DNA of 51,564 nt from a virus. The notes under the pieces were generated by a model. The model had not been told where the DNA came from and ran no database searches. It worked only from the letters and a program-made list of their open reading frames with translations. This document shows, one piece after another, positions 45,202 to 51,564 of the stretch (position 1 is the stretch's first letter; the number at the start of each line of letters is the position of its first letter). The position numbers and the translations under genes are program-made. The stretch lies in the IMG/VR virus record IMGVR_UViG_3300047481_001035, positions 1-51,564 of that record; one strand, written 5' to 3'.

Positions 45202-46466
45202 ACTATTTCCCTCATTTCCCAAGCTTGGTAGTTTTGTCTTGTATCCCAAGAACCGTGTTTATTAATAACATGTTCAAAGATTTCAAGCCACTGTTTTTGG
45301 AAGTTTTCAAAGCTATAGTTTTTTAGTACATGCTTACGTCCGTCGAGACCTATTTCCTTACGACCTTCTCTAGTCATGGTATGTGACATGATTAGAGCAT
45401 GTATGAAATCTTCTTTAGATATTCTATCTTCGTAAATATATGGAACATCCTGAGAGCCTATGATAGCTTTCGAAGCAGGCTCAATAGGATATCCAAAATA
45501 GTTTCCTTCCTCGTCCTTAACTTGTTCCTGTAGTCCTCCGGTCATATTTACAATGATTGGTGTTCCGCACGAAAGAGATTCTAATGTTGCTAGTCCAAAC
45601 CCTTCCGCATCAGAAATATTTATCGTGAAATCCACGGCATTATACATAACGGCTAAATCATGAGGTTGTACCTTGTCTCTTGAAATCATAACAGTTCCAT
45701 CGCCTAGTTGGAGTTCCCTCACAATCGTATCTAGATCTTGTCCGTTCGGATCTTTTGAGTCAGTGTGCAATATTAATCTAACGTTTTCTCTCCCGACTTT
45801 ATCAGCGAACTCTTTAAACCACCAAATCAAAGATCCAGACATCTTGCGGCGAGCATTTCTATTATTCCAGAAAAAAACTGTTTTATTTTTATGATCTTTT
45901 CCGAAATGATTTTCTCTAACAGAATCGATAAAGTCTTTATCCATAGGCTTAAAAACATCAGTATCGACTGCATGAGGAATATATTTAGTTTCTACTTCTG
46001 GGGCAACATTCCTAACGATCTCATCAGTTACTTTTGAGATAGTAGCGATAAAATCATTAGATTCATAAAAGTTTTTATTAAATCTTGGAAGAGGGAAGTT
46101 ATCCCAAACATGATAGTAAATCATAGGAACAAGTGAACGAATCTCGTTTTCCATATCCCAGAGCCATACATAAAATCGTGGGTCTGTCATGAACCAAAGA
46201 ACATCTGGCTTGTGGGTCCAGAGCAAAGAACGTACCATTTCCTGCGTGCCATAACCATCGACAGGAAAAATAGTCAAATCTTCTCCCCATTGTTCGGTCC
46301 TCTGGGGATTGTAATCGGCGTGCTTCACGGCACCACCAAAACAAATGATTTGGTACTTACCGGTTTTTAAAAGTGTTTCGATGACATATCTTGTTTGAGT
46401 TCCTACACCCGATGGAGCATATGGGTGATCAGATATTATAAATATCTTTTTCTTTCTTTCTATCAT
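45198..46466 (-). CDS. GT4-family glycosyltransferase
   Basis: 422 aa, normal for GT4 enzymes. The N-terminal Rossmann start is KKIFIISDHPYAPSGVGTQT, with the Gly loop near residue 20. The C-terminal nucleotide-sugar domain holds FFWNNRNARRKMSGSLIWWF, VRLILHTDS and the E-x7-E motif in ISDAEGFGLATLESLSCGTPI near residue 288. It is a retaining GT-B enzyme that would use a UDP- or GDP-sugar. A GAGGA site lies just before the ATG. It is the first sugar gene of the island in transcription order, eight bases after the nuclease gene, and its stop overlaps the GT4-GT2 fusion. Confidence 0.92.
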   Translation of the reverse strand: MIERKKKIFIISDHPYAPSGVGTQTRYVIETLLKTGKYQIICFGGAVKHADYNPQRTEQWGEDLTIFPVDGYGTQEMVRSLLWTHKPDVLWFMTDPRFYVWLWDMENEIRSLVPMIYYHVWDNFPLPRFNKNFYESNDFIATISKVTDEIVRNVAPEVETKYIPHAVDTDVFKPMDKDFIDSVRENHFGKDHKNKTVFFWNNRNARRKMSGSLIWWFKEFADKVGRENVRLILHTDSKDPNGQDLDTIVRELQLGDGTVMISRDKVQPHDLAVMYNAVDFTINISDAEGFGLATLESLSCGTPIIVNMTGGLQEQVKDEEGNYFGYPIEPASKAIIGSQDVPYIYEDRISKEDFIHALIMSHTMTREGRKEIGLDGRKHVLKNYSFENFQKQWLEIFEHVINKHGSWDTRQNYQAWEMREIV

Positions 46467-46473
46467 TCATTCC

Positions 46474-47244
46474 TCATTTGCAGTTTTCAGTTTTATAGAA
46501 TGGACAGAACTTACACGAAGTTCTATTCTTATAAAACTTTTGTCTTTCTATGTTTATAATCGCATTTCGTAATGCTGTCAAGGCATTATTGATCTTTTTT
46601 TCTCCGCTTGTAACTCGGAAAATCTCAACGTTATCCTTCTTAGCTGTTCTCTTCAGCAATCCGAAGTAAGTCTCAATATTCTTTGGATCAATATTATGTT
46701 TCTTGGCCCAGAAATGTTTGTAAAATGTCAACTGATAGGAGATAATCTTATCTGACTTCTTTTGAGCATCCCAACCCCAAGAACAGGTCTTCCAATCAAT
46801 AATGTGGTATTTTCCGTCTGGCGTCTTGATAATAAAATCGATGAAGCCTTTGAACTTTATCTCGGAGCCTTCGATCTCCTCCATCAAGTCCTCTTCTGTC
46901 ACGACGACTTCGAAACCGGGAAACTTCTTCTGTAATGCAGGCAGATAAGACGAAATGATTCCTTTTGCTTGAGGAATCATAGCATCATATTCTTGCTGGT
47001 TTACAGAGATACCTTCTGAGAGGAGCTTATTCTTTCCGTCTTCGAAGATCTCTAGAAAATGCTTTTCAGGATCAAAGCTTTCGGGTTGACCTACACTATT
47101 CTCACAAACACTATGAATAGCAGTCCCAAAAATAGTATAGAGGGATCCAGTGAATCCCTCTAAGTTATCGATGTATTTTAGTTTGTGATGAAAGGCACAT
47201 TCAGACCAAAGCTTAAACTCTGAGAAAGAGATATGCCCTTTCAC
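46474..47244 (-). CDS. PD-(D/E)XK nuclease, RecB/Cas4-like, with four Fe-S-type cysteines
   Basis: 256 aa. The start is a GTG at 47244, with GGAGGG close upstream and a GTGA overlap with the previous stop. The N-terminus (HISFSEFKLWSECAFHHKLK) and GTAIHSVCE are typical of the RecB-type nuclease superfamily. The active-site block is GFIDFII (Asp near 131), then HIIDWKT (Asp-x-Lys near 151-153), and QLTFYKHFW (the QxxxY helix). One cysteine at residue 16 and three at 244, 247 and 255 match the split four-cysteine arrangement that holds a 4Fe-4S cluster in Cas4 and AddB. It probably acts in phage DNA repair, recombination or replication. No Cas genes are nearby. Confidence 0.9.
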   Translation of the reverse strand: MKGHISFSEFKLWSECAFHHKLKYIDNLEGFTGSLYTIFGTAIHSVCENSVGQPESFDPEKHFLEIFEDGKNKLLSEGISVNQQEYDAMIPQAKGIISSYLPALQKKFPGFEVVVTEEDLMEEIEGSEIKFKGFIDFIIKTPDGKYHIIDWKTCSWGWDAQKKSDKIISYQLTFYKHFWAKKHNIDPKNIETYFGLLKRTAKKDNVEIFRVTSGEKKINNALTALRNAIINIERQKFYKNRTSCKFCPFYKTENCK

Positions 47245-47534
47245 GTTCCCTCCGAAGGTTCTTCTACAGTTCCTTCGGAATCTTGTTCTGCCGACTGCAC
47301 TTCACGCTCAACATCGTCTAGTGCTTGACGGTAGCCACGAATCCAGTTTTCCTCGGCAAGTGCCAAAACAAAATGTGGAAACTCTTCAGCCATAACTTCC
47401 ACAATCATTTCTACCGTTACTTCTCGATTTTCTGGATTTAACTTATTACCAACGTACTCTACAATCATCTTTTGTAGTGGAGTTTCGGGTGCTACTGCCG
47501 ACTTTAGCAATGGATTTTCTTCTTCGTTAGACAT
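47241..47534 (-). CDS. Conserved small acidic phage protein
   Basis: 97 aa. The middle is helical (TPLQKMIVEYVGNKLNP, then VTVEMIVEVMAEEFPHFVLA, then EENWIRGYRQALDDVE), and the last 25 residues are an acidic Glu/Ser/Thr tail. I recall similar proteins in T4-like marine phages without known function. No catalytic motif, cysteine or membrane segment is present. It lies between PIN-PhoH and the nuclease and overlaps the nuclease start by four bases, so a role with either neighbour in nucleic acid metabolism is possible. Confidence 0.78.
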   Translation of the reverse strand: MSNEEENPLLKSAVAPETPLQKMIVEYVGNKLNPENREVTVEMIVEVMAEEFPHFVLALAEENWIRGYRQALDDVEREVQSAEQDSEGTVEEPSEGT

Positions 47535-47543
47535 TTTACTTCC

Positions 47544-48926
47544 TTATAGTACTTTAGCAGCTATCGTTGCAACATCGGAACGCTCGCCCTTGCGAAGTGT
47601 AACGTGTCCAGCGATTGAGAACTCTTTTAGTTTTTCTACTGCGTGGGTTAGACCAGATGATGTTTCATTTATGTAAATGTTATCGATCTGCTCAACGTCA
47701 CCAGTTAGAACAATCTTGGTGTTCTCGCCTACTCTAGTCAATATAGTCTTAATCTCATGGCTTGTCAAGTTCTGGGCTTCATCAATAATGATAAAAGCAT
47801 TGGAGATCGAGCGACCACGGATGTAAGTCAAAGCTTCCATCTCAATAAGTCCATTTGCAATATATTGGTCAAGTGTCGTTTGGTCATCACCGGTCAAAAA
47901 CTTTAGGTTGTCTTGGACAGGTGCTAACCAAGGAGCCATTTTCTCTTGCATTGTACCGGGAAGGAATCCAATATCTTTACCCATCGGCATGACAGGACGA
48001 GAAACTACAAGCTTTTTGTAAATGCCGTTATTTAACGTCACTGGCTTCCTAGAGGAAGCGAGTTCCGTGACGGACATTGATGTGATTACCTGTTGAAGTC
48101 CCGCCGCAATGGCTATCAGGGTCTTACCTGAGCCTGCTTTACCCACAAGTGAGACAACCTTGATTTCAGGATCCATTAGGAGGTCCAAAGCAAATAGTTG
48201 TTCTTTGTTTTTTGCCTTAATACCAGAGATTGGATTCTTAGGTTCGTTGACTCTCTTCAATGGATAATCACGGCCACGAAAACGTGCGATTGCTGTCTTC
48301 TTATCGTTTGCTGATGAGATAAGCATTAAGTATTGGTTTGGATGAAGCAAATCTTGTTGTTCATCTTCCAAATACATCTTCTCTCCAGAGTAGAACTGAT
48401 CGATAAACTGATCGTCTACAAGAACATCTGCTAAGCCAGAATACAAATCGCTTTGATTCTCGATAATCTTATCATTGGTATAATCCTCCGTTGTCAAACC
48501 AACAGAGTTACCAATAACTCGCATATTGATATCGTTTGAAACAAGAATGACTTTCTTCTTTGGATCTTCGCGAGAGATCTGTACCGCTGTAGCGATGATC
48601 AAATGATCTGGGACTTCTCTGTCAAGCTCCATAGGAAAACTTTCATTCCAAAAAGTATCATCCTTACCTAAGCTAATAACTTGGAGGATTCCCTTACCCT
48701 TACCCAAACGAACACCTTTATCTAGATCTCCTCTTTCGCGCATTCCATCGAGGGCGCGAATGATAGACCTAGCATTGATGCCAACGCTATCCTGTCTCTT
48801 CTTATGCTTGTCGATTTCTTCCAAAACCTTGATAGGTAAAACGATGTCGTTATTACCGTACTTTTGAATGCTCTCGGAGTCTGTTAGACAAGCACTTGTA
48901 TCGAGAACGTATGTTTTCTTAGCCAT
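47544..48926 (-). CDS. phoH: PIN-PhoH fusion (PhoH2 type)
   Basis: 460 aa. Residues about 1-150 are a PIN domain with its acidic residues in place: YVLDTSACL, LPIKVLEEIDKHKKR and VILVSNDINMRV. Residues about 230-460 are the PhoH ATPase: SLVGKAGSGKT (Walker A near 258), RPVMPMGKDIGFLPGTMQEK, FIIIDEAQNLT (Walker B near 380) and VLTGDVEQID. PhoH2 proteins from bacteria have been reported as RNA helicases and ribonucleases. phoH genes are very common in marine phages, and the link to phosphate starvation is uncertain. An AAAGGT site lies eight bases upstream of the ATG. The call is strong; the role in this phage is not known. Confidence 0.95.
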   Translation of the reverse strand: MAKKTYVLDTSACLTDSESIQKYGNNDIVLPIKVLEEIDKHKKRQDSVGINARSIIRALDGMRERGDLDKGVRLGKGKGILQVISLGKDDTFWNESFPMELDREVPDHLIIATAVQISREDPKKKVILVSNDINMRVIGNSVGLTTEDYTNDKIIENQSDLYSGLADVLVDDQFIDQFYSGEKMYLEDEQQDLLHPNQYLMLISSANDKKTAIARFRGRDYPLKRVNEPKNPISGIKAKNKEQLFALDLLMDPEIKVVSLVGKAGSGKTLIAIAAGLQQVITSMSVTELASSRKPVTLNNGIYKKLVVSRPVMPMGKDIGFLPGTMQEKMAPWLAPVQDNLKFLTGDDQTTLDQYIANGLIEMEALTYIRGRSISNAFIIIDEAQNLTSHEIKTILTRVGENTKIVLTGDVEQIDNIYINETSSGLTHAVEKLKEFSIAGHVTLRKGERSDVATIAAKVL

Positions 48927-48938
48927 TATATTGTACCT

Positions 48939-49223
48939 TTACCACTTTAGGATTTGAGCTGAATCTACCCAAACAACAGTTGTTTCTTTATTACGATTTA
49001 TCAGATCGTCACAACCGTCGATGTAAGTAGTTTTAACCTTGATGGCTGTCAACTTTCTATTTGAAGGATCAAACCAAGGCAAGGTGTCAACTATTGTATC
49101 CTTTGTAATGATACAGGTACGATTTCTGATTGGGTACCAGTAGTTATACTGTCCTAACTCTGACAGGTGGCACGGAACACCACCCCTAACCATATTAGTT
49201 CTAGTAGGAAATCCGAAACTCAT
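48939..49223 (-). CDS. Small protein of unknown function
   Basis: 94 aa. It has an AAAGGA site inside the end of the previous gene and starts one base after that gene's stop. The sequence is beta-like and aromatic (YNYWYPIRNRTCIITKDTI, then TAIKVKTTYIDGCDDL, then TTVVWVDSAQILKW). Three cysteines are scattered, without a metal-site pattern. There is no signal peptide or membrane segment. I do not recognise it. It sits between the cytidylyltransferase and PIN-PhoH genes. Confidence 0.72.
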   Translation of the reverse strand: MSFGFPTRTNMVRGGVPCHLSELGQYNYWYPIRNRTCIITKDTIVDTLPWFDPSNRKLTAIKVKTTYIDGCDDLINRNKETTVVWVDSAQILKW

Positions 49224-49646
49224 TTATTTTCCTTTTGCGGCATTTGCATTGGCAACCATTTCTGAACTGCTTTGGATTTTACCGCCGCCGATTTCCCAAA
49301 GCATCGTAATACCTAGTTCATCACAAACCGCCATTTCTGGCGTGTTCTTATTAGTCCTGTCACCACCGTTGGCAAAGTATGTTGGCCTCAATCGCCGGAT
49401 TGCTTCGCAAACGGATCCGTCAGAATCATCGACAGCTTCGACCCTATCGACTTCTGCGTATCCTTCGATTATTTCCTTACGCTCTGTCCAAGGCATAAAG
49501 ATATAACCTTTCTTGCGAAGCAACCAAGCATCAGAGTTTGCTACAACAATAACCTTACCATATTTGGCAGCTTCTTTGATCATTCGAAGATGACCGATAT
49601 GAAGTGGATCGAATCCACCAGAAACCATTATTGTTTTTTCACTCAT
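49224..49646 (-). CDS. Cytidylyltransferase-like nucleotidyltransferase
   Basis: 140 aa, the length of a single-domain enzyme such as glycerol-3-phosphate cytidylyltransferase or the C-terminal half of HldE. The HxGH motif is at residues 16-19 (GGFDPLHIGHLRMI), WTERKEIIEGY follows, and SSSEMV near residue 128 stands where the ISSS/T motif closes the nucleotide site. FANGGDRTNKN matches the GGDR segment of RfaE-type domains. It would transfer AMP or CMP to a sugar or alcohol phosphate. With the GmhA-like isomerase 15 kb away it could form part of a heptose route, but a kinase is missing. It overlaps the small membrane-protein gene by eight bases. Confidence 0.9.
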   Translation of the reverse strand: MSEKTIMVSGGFDPLHIGHLRMIKEAAKYGKVIVVANSDAWLLRKKGYIFMPWTERKEIIEGYAEVDRVEAVDDSDGSVCEAIRRLRPTYFANGGDRTNKNTPEMAVCDELGITMLWEIGGGKIQSSSEMVANANAAKGK

Positions 49647-49830
49647 TTATATTTTCCATTAGGCAGATAGCAAGTTCAACCGGTTCTTCGACAACCAGCT
49701 TCTCAACTATGCCTAATGACAGTATAACATATGTCACGACGGTTGCAATAGTCGAACCAAAAATAGTTCCCAAAACAAATGAGAAATATTGTTTTACCAT
49801 GAATCTAATATTTGAGACTATGCTGCTCAT
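49639..49830 (-). CDS. Small membrane protein
   Basis: 63 aa. One hydrophobic segment at about residues 15-36 (YFSFVLGTIFGSTIATVVTY) is followed by a shorter apolar stretch. The C-terminus is acidic (EEPVELAICLMENINE). A GxxxG-like pattern (GTIFGS) may allow helix packing. The ribosome site is weak. The gene begins just downstream of the terminator at 49851-49880, so it needs read-through or an unseen promoter in the 20 bases between. Its stop overlaps the next gene by eight bases, which supports a real gene. The function is unknown. Confidence 0.6.
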   Translation of the reverse strand: MSSIVSNIRFMVKQYFSFVLGTIFGSTIATVVTYVILSLGIVEKLVVEEPVELAICLMENINE

Positions 49831-49850
49831 ATCAGTAATAACTAGCCGCC

Positions 49851-49886
49851 AAAATAAAAAGAGGAGGCCGAAGCCTCCTCAAAAAA
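49851..49886 (-). terminator. Rho-independent terminator after hsp20
   Basis: Read on the minus strand, GAGGAGGC-TTCG-GCCTCCTC (49880 down to 49861) is an eight-base-pair stem with a UUCG tetraloop, followed by TTTTTATTTT (49860 down to 49851). It is preceded by TTTTTT directly after the hsp20 stop. This is a textbook intrinsic terminator and the only convincing one I found in the window. Confidence 0.93.
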
Positions 49887-50303
49887 TCAGTTCACGGTTA
49901 TCTTTCGTGATCTAGATTCTGTTGGTTGTAGCGGGGGCGCTACGATTGTTAGAATCCCGTTTGAATAACTAGCTGCAATACTATTCGCGTCTAGATGAGA
50001 TGGGATTCTCCAACGACGAGTGAATGAGTTCACAAATGCATTGGAACCTTCTGGTTTATTATAAGAAATAGCAAGGATTCCTTTTTCGTAGGAAACGTCA
50101 ATATCACTTCTTTCTGCGCCGGGTGTGCTTAGGGTAAGAGTAACTGACCCATCCTCGTTCTTGCGCTCAGTAGAATAAATCCTATCCATGTTATCCCTCA
50201 AACCAAAACTATCGCCTGTAAATAGGTTGTCAAGCAACCTATCGAGCGGTGCAGAGTCAAAAAAGTTCCCCACTCTAGTTGGGGTTGCGATTGCTGTATA
50301 CAT
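49887..50303 (-). CDS. Hsp20/alpha-crystallin small heat shock protein
   Basis: 138 aa. The alpha-crystallin domain spans about residues 38-130: GSVTLTLSTPGAERSDIDVS, EKGILAISYNKP, SFTRRWRIPSHLDANSIAAS and NGILTIVAPP. The last residues (KITV) form the I-x-V/I motif that links dimers in oligomers. It is an ATP-independent holdase that keeps unfolding proteins soluble. Hsp20 genes are common in T4-like cyanophages and may protect virion or host proteins during infection. The ATG at 50303 has AGGAGG five bases upstream, but that site is wholly inside a long hairpin. An intrinsic terminator lies seven bases past the stop, so the gene forms its own control unit. Confidence 0.95.
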   Translation of the reverse strand: MYTAIATPTRVGNFFDSAPLDRLLDNLFTGDSFGLRDNMDRIYSTERKNEDGSVTLTLSTPGAERSDIDVSYEKGILAISYNKPEGSNAFVNSFTRRWRIPSHLDANSIAASYSNGILTIVAPPLQPTESRSRKITVN

Positions 50304-50363
50304 AAAAACCTCCTGTTATCTACAGCTTAGACACGGCTACTGTAGCGTCAACAGGAGGTTTGA
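50304..50363 (-). promoter_or_regulatory. hsp20 leader hairpin that masks the ribosome site
   Basis: The 60-base gap before hsp20 is almost wholly a stem-loop. On the minus strand, AAACCTCCTGTT (50361-50350) pairs perfectly with AACAGGAGGTTT (50317-50306). An inner CTACAG (50345-50340) pairs with CTGTAG (50325-50320), around a 14-base loop. The AGGAGG ribosome site (50314-50309) is fully paired, and the ATG follows two bases after the stem. This suits an RNA thermometer or a T4-style lock on translation from read-through transcripts. The stem begins two bases after the upstream stop codon, so translational coupling is an alternative. The five U residues after the stem could also give weak attenuation. 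Confidence 0.82.
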
Positions 50364-50717
50364 TTATTTCTCAAAAAATCTTTCTATTCCAAATCGATTC
50401 TTGAGTTCATAAAACTTTATTTCTGGAAGTCCCAGGAAGTTCATTGCCTCGCCCTGAGTTCTAGAAGCTGAATATGCAAACTTGAATACTGCTTCTCTGA
50501 CTATATCTGTGATGGCATTCCAAATAGGGACTCCGTAGAGTCTGTTGTTTATTGGACGGGAAGATATCTCTAACTTTAGAGCTACCAAGTCTTCTAAAGG
50601 CAGATTAGAAAGCATGGCTTCAAACTCATCGTTTGATTTACCTTCTTTGCGAAGCTTAGAAGAGATAGAATAGTTTTTGTATTTTCCCTTATAAACTCGC
50701 TCTCTCTTCCAATGCAT
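50364..50717 (-). CDS. Small protein with possible Fis-like helix-turn-helix
   Basis: 117 aa. The N-terminal half is basic (HWKRERVYKGKYKNY) and then helical (FEAMLSNLPLEDLVALKLEI). The C-terminal 35 residues (FAYSASRTQGEAMNFLGLPE, then IKFYELKNRFGI) have the spacing of a Fis/NtrC-type helix-turn-helix, where the usual form is N-x-T-x-A-A-x-x-L-G-I followed by L-x-x-K-L-x-x-x-G-I. It may therefore bind DNA. Its ATG shares one base with the stop of the upstream gene (TGATG), and its own stop abuts the hsp20 leader hairpin. A regulator of this region is possible. The helix-turn-helix call is by pattern only. Confidence 0.75.
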   Translation of the reverse strand: MHWKRERVYKGKYKNYSISSKLRKEGKSNDEFEAMLSNLPLEDLVALKLEISSRPINNRLYGVPIWNAITDIVREAVFKFAYSASRTQGEAMNFLGLPEIKFYELKNRFGIERFFEK

Positions 50718-51532
50718 CAGATTTTCACTTGAGGTGCTTGTGGGTTAGCATTTAGCTCTGATTCGAAACGATCAAAGTAGAGCATCAAGTTCTTAAGTAG
50801 ATAAGTTTTGAACACAGAGCGTTCTGAGACACCACCATCTTTGACAAGTTCTGGATATGCTTGCGATAGCTCAGGTACTTTGTCGGTGGAAACACGGCTG
50901 TCTGGATCAATCTTCTTAAACATATCAGCAATCTGCTTCGATACAGAGTTCATTGTTTCCATTGCTTGCTGACGACCTGTAGTGTCTAATCCCTTATCAT
51001 TCAGACCTAGGTTTTGTGAAAACTCTTCTTCTGGTGATAACTCAGGCTCTGCCTCTTCGGGTTCTTCTTCAGGTTCGATTTCGATGAAACCTTCAGGTGG
51101 TGGATCATCATCACCAAGATCGATATTGATCTCTTCTTCTAGTTCTCCTTCTGAACTTACTGTATCACTTTGCTCACCGGGACTAGCTGACTCGGTGTCC
51201 ATGATATCCTCTACGGAAGCAAGAACATGAGCCTTGTAAGAATCTCTTTGCTTAATATCTGTCGTTAAAGACTTGTAAGCTGACTGAACAACTGGTACAA
51301 TATTACGAAGCAAGTCACGAAGGAAGTTCATAGCTGTAATATCAAGCGGAGCATCGGGTGAAGCCGAGCCTGTCTTAGCCTCAAGTTGTAAAGATTTTGT
51401 CTTGATCACTTGACCAAGGATGTGAATCTCCTTATTATTAGATTGTAATCCTTCAGTGATCTTCTTCTTTAGAAATCCTCTGATAGCTTTTCTAAGCATT
51501 TGTTCTTCTAGTATTTCTTGTCTGCTGATCAT
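50717..51532 (-). CDS. Acidic phage protein of unknown function
   Basis: 271 aa. Residues about 1-110 are helical and basic to neutral (EEQMLRKAIRGFLKKKITE, then FLRDLLRNIVPVVQSAYKSL). Residues about 112-170 are a long, probably disordered Asp/Glu/Pro/Ser tract (EEEINIDLGDDDPPPEG, then EPEEEPEEAEPELSPEEEF). Residues 175-271 are again helical (QQAMETMNSVSKQIADMFKK, then FKTYLLKNLMLYFDRFESEL). AAGGA lies eight bases before the ATG. I do not recognise the family. A DNA-mimic, scaffold or nucleic-acid-machinery partner are all possible from composition alone. It is the first complete gene in transcription order. Confidence 0.8.
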   Translation of the reverse strand: MISRQEILEEQMLRKAIRGFLKKKITEGLQSNNKEIHILGQVIKTKSLQLEAKTGSASPDAPLDITAMNFLRDLLRNIVPVVQSAYKSLTTDIKQRDSYKAHVLASVEDIMDTESASPGEQSDTVSSEGELEEEINIDLGDDDPPPEGFIEIEPEEEPEEAEPELSPEEEFSQNLGLNDKGLDTTGRQQAMETMNSVSKQIADMFKKIDPDSRVSTDKVPELSQAYPELVKDGGVSERSVFKTYLLKNLMLYFDRFESELNANPQAPQVKI

Positions 51533-51564
51533 GTAGTGATTCCTTATTATTGACTATATAAATA

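Noticed and set aside
45202-45249. N-terminal extension of the GT4-GT2 fusion from the ATG at 45249
   Set aside because: It would overlap the previous gene by 52 bases and adds residues unlike a GT4 start; the ATGA junction at 45201 fits better.
49644-49656. TATAAATG at the start of the cytidylyltransferase gene as a late promoter
   Set aside because: The bases encode the end of the small membrane protein and overlap the start codon, leaving no room for a leader.
51557-51564. Plus-strand TATAAATA at the very end of the window
   Set aside because: It would read rightwards out of the window, where nothing can be seen; one eight-base AT match in AT-rich DNA is weak evidence.
1-51564. tRNA genes, CRISPR arrays, insertion sequences and integrase/attachment sites
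   Set aside because: Reading both strands I saw no repeat-spacer pattern, no transposase or integrase motif, and no gap long enough for a tRNA between the tightly packed genes.

Overview
The window is a gene-dense, AT-rich stretch of a contractile-tailed bacteriophage genome, most likely a distant T4-superfamily myovirus of a marine or aquatic bacterium. The main evidence is a recognisable gp6/J-like and gp25-like baseplate wedge pair, spike proteins carrying cell-wall enzymes, a gp55-like late sigma factor, a PIN-PhoH protein, an Hsp20 chaperone and a large sugar cassette. All of these recur in large T4-like marine phages. I see no photosynthesis genes, tRNAs, integrase, transposase or CRISPR array, so the host cannot be named from sequence alone. 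All 44 supported genes are on the minus strand and are read from the right end towards the left. Most junctions overlap by 1-17 bases or leave gaps of under 50 bases, and no gene-free stretch exceeds about 65 bases.

Right end (46.5-51.5 kb): an acidic protein and a small protein with a possible Fis-like helix-turn-helix come first. Then comes hsp20, boxed in between an RBS-masking hairpin upstream and the only clear intrinsic terminator in the window downstream. After it lie a small membrane protein, an HxGH cytidylyltransferase, PIN-PhoH, and a PD-(D/E)XK nuclease with four iron-sulphur-type cysteines.

Middle (30.6-46.5 kb): an 18-gene glycan island. It holds two GT4-type glycosyltransferases (one fused to a GT2 domain), several other transferase-like proteins, a short UDP-glucose dehydrogenase, an epimerase, a GT29-like sialyltransferase and a CMP-sialate-synthetase-like/cupin fusion. 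It also holds a fumarylacetoacetate-hydrolase-family enzyme, a HAD phosphatase, two methyltransferases, a class III aminotransferase, a GmhA-like isomerase, a fucosyltransferase-like protein, and Gmd plus GDP-fucose synthase. No flippase, polymerase, ligase or membrane-bound initiating transferase is visible, so the products more likely decorate virion proteins, DNA or existing host glycans than build a new surface polymer.

Left half (1-30.6 kb): small zinc-ribbon proteins, a membrane protein and the late sigma factor lead into the tail-tip module. Two paralogous spike proteins share an N-terminal domain but end in different enzymes, a lytic transglycosylase and an SGNH hydrolase. A spike/hub candidate, two very large unrecognised structural proteins (785 and 2139 aa), gp25-like, gp6-like, a DNRLRE-like protein, a 2999-aa LamG-containing protein and two further structural proteins follow. 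The last of these runs off the left edge.

The most notable observations are the hsp20 leader hairpin (a candidate RNA thermometer or T4-style late-gene lock), the enzyme-swapped spike pair, and the nonulosonic-acid-like branch of the glycan island.
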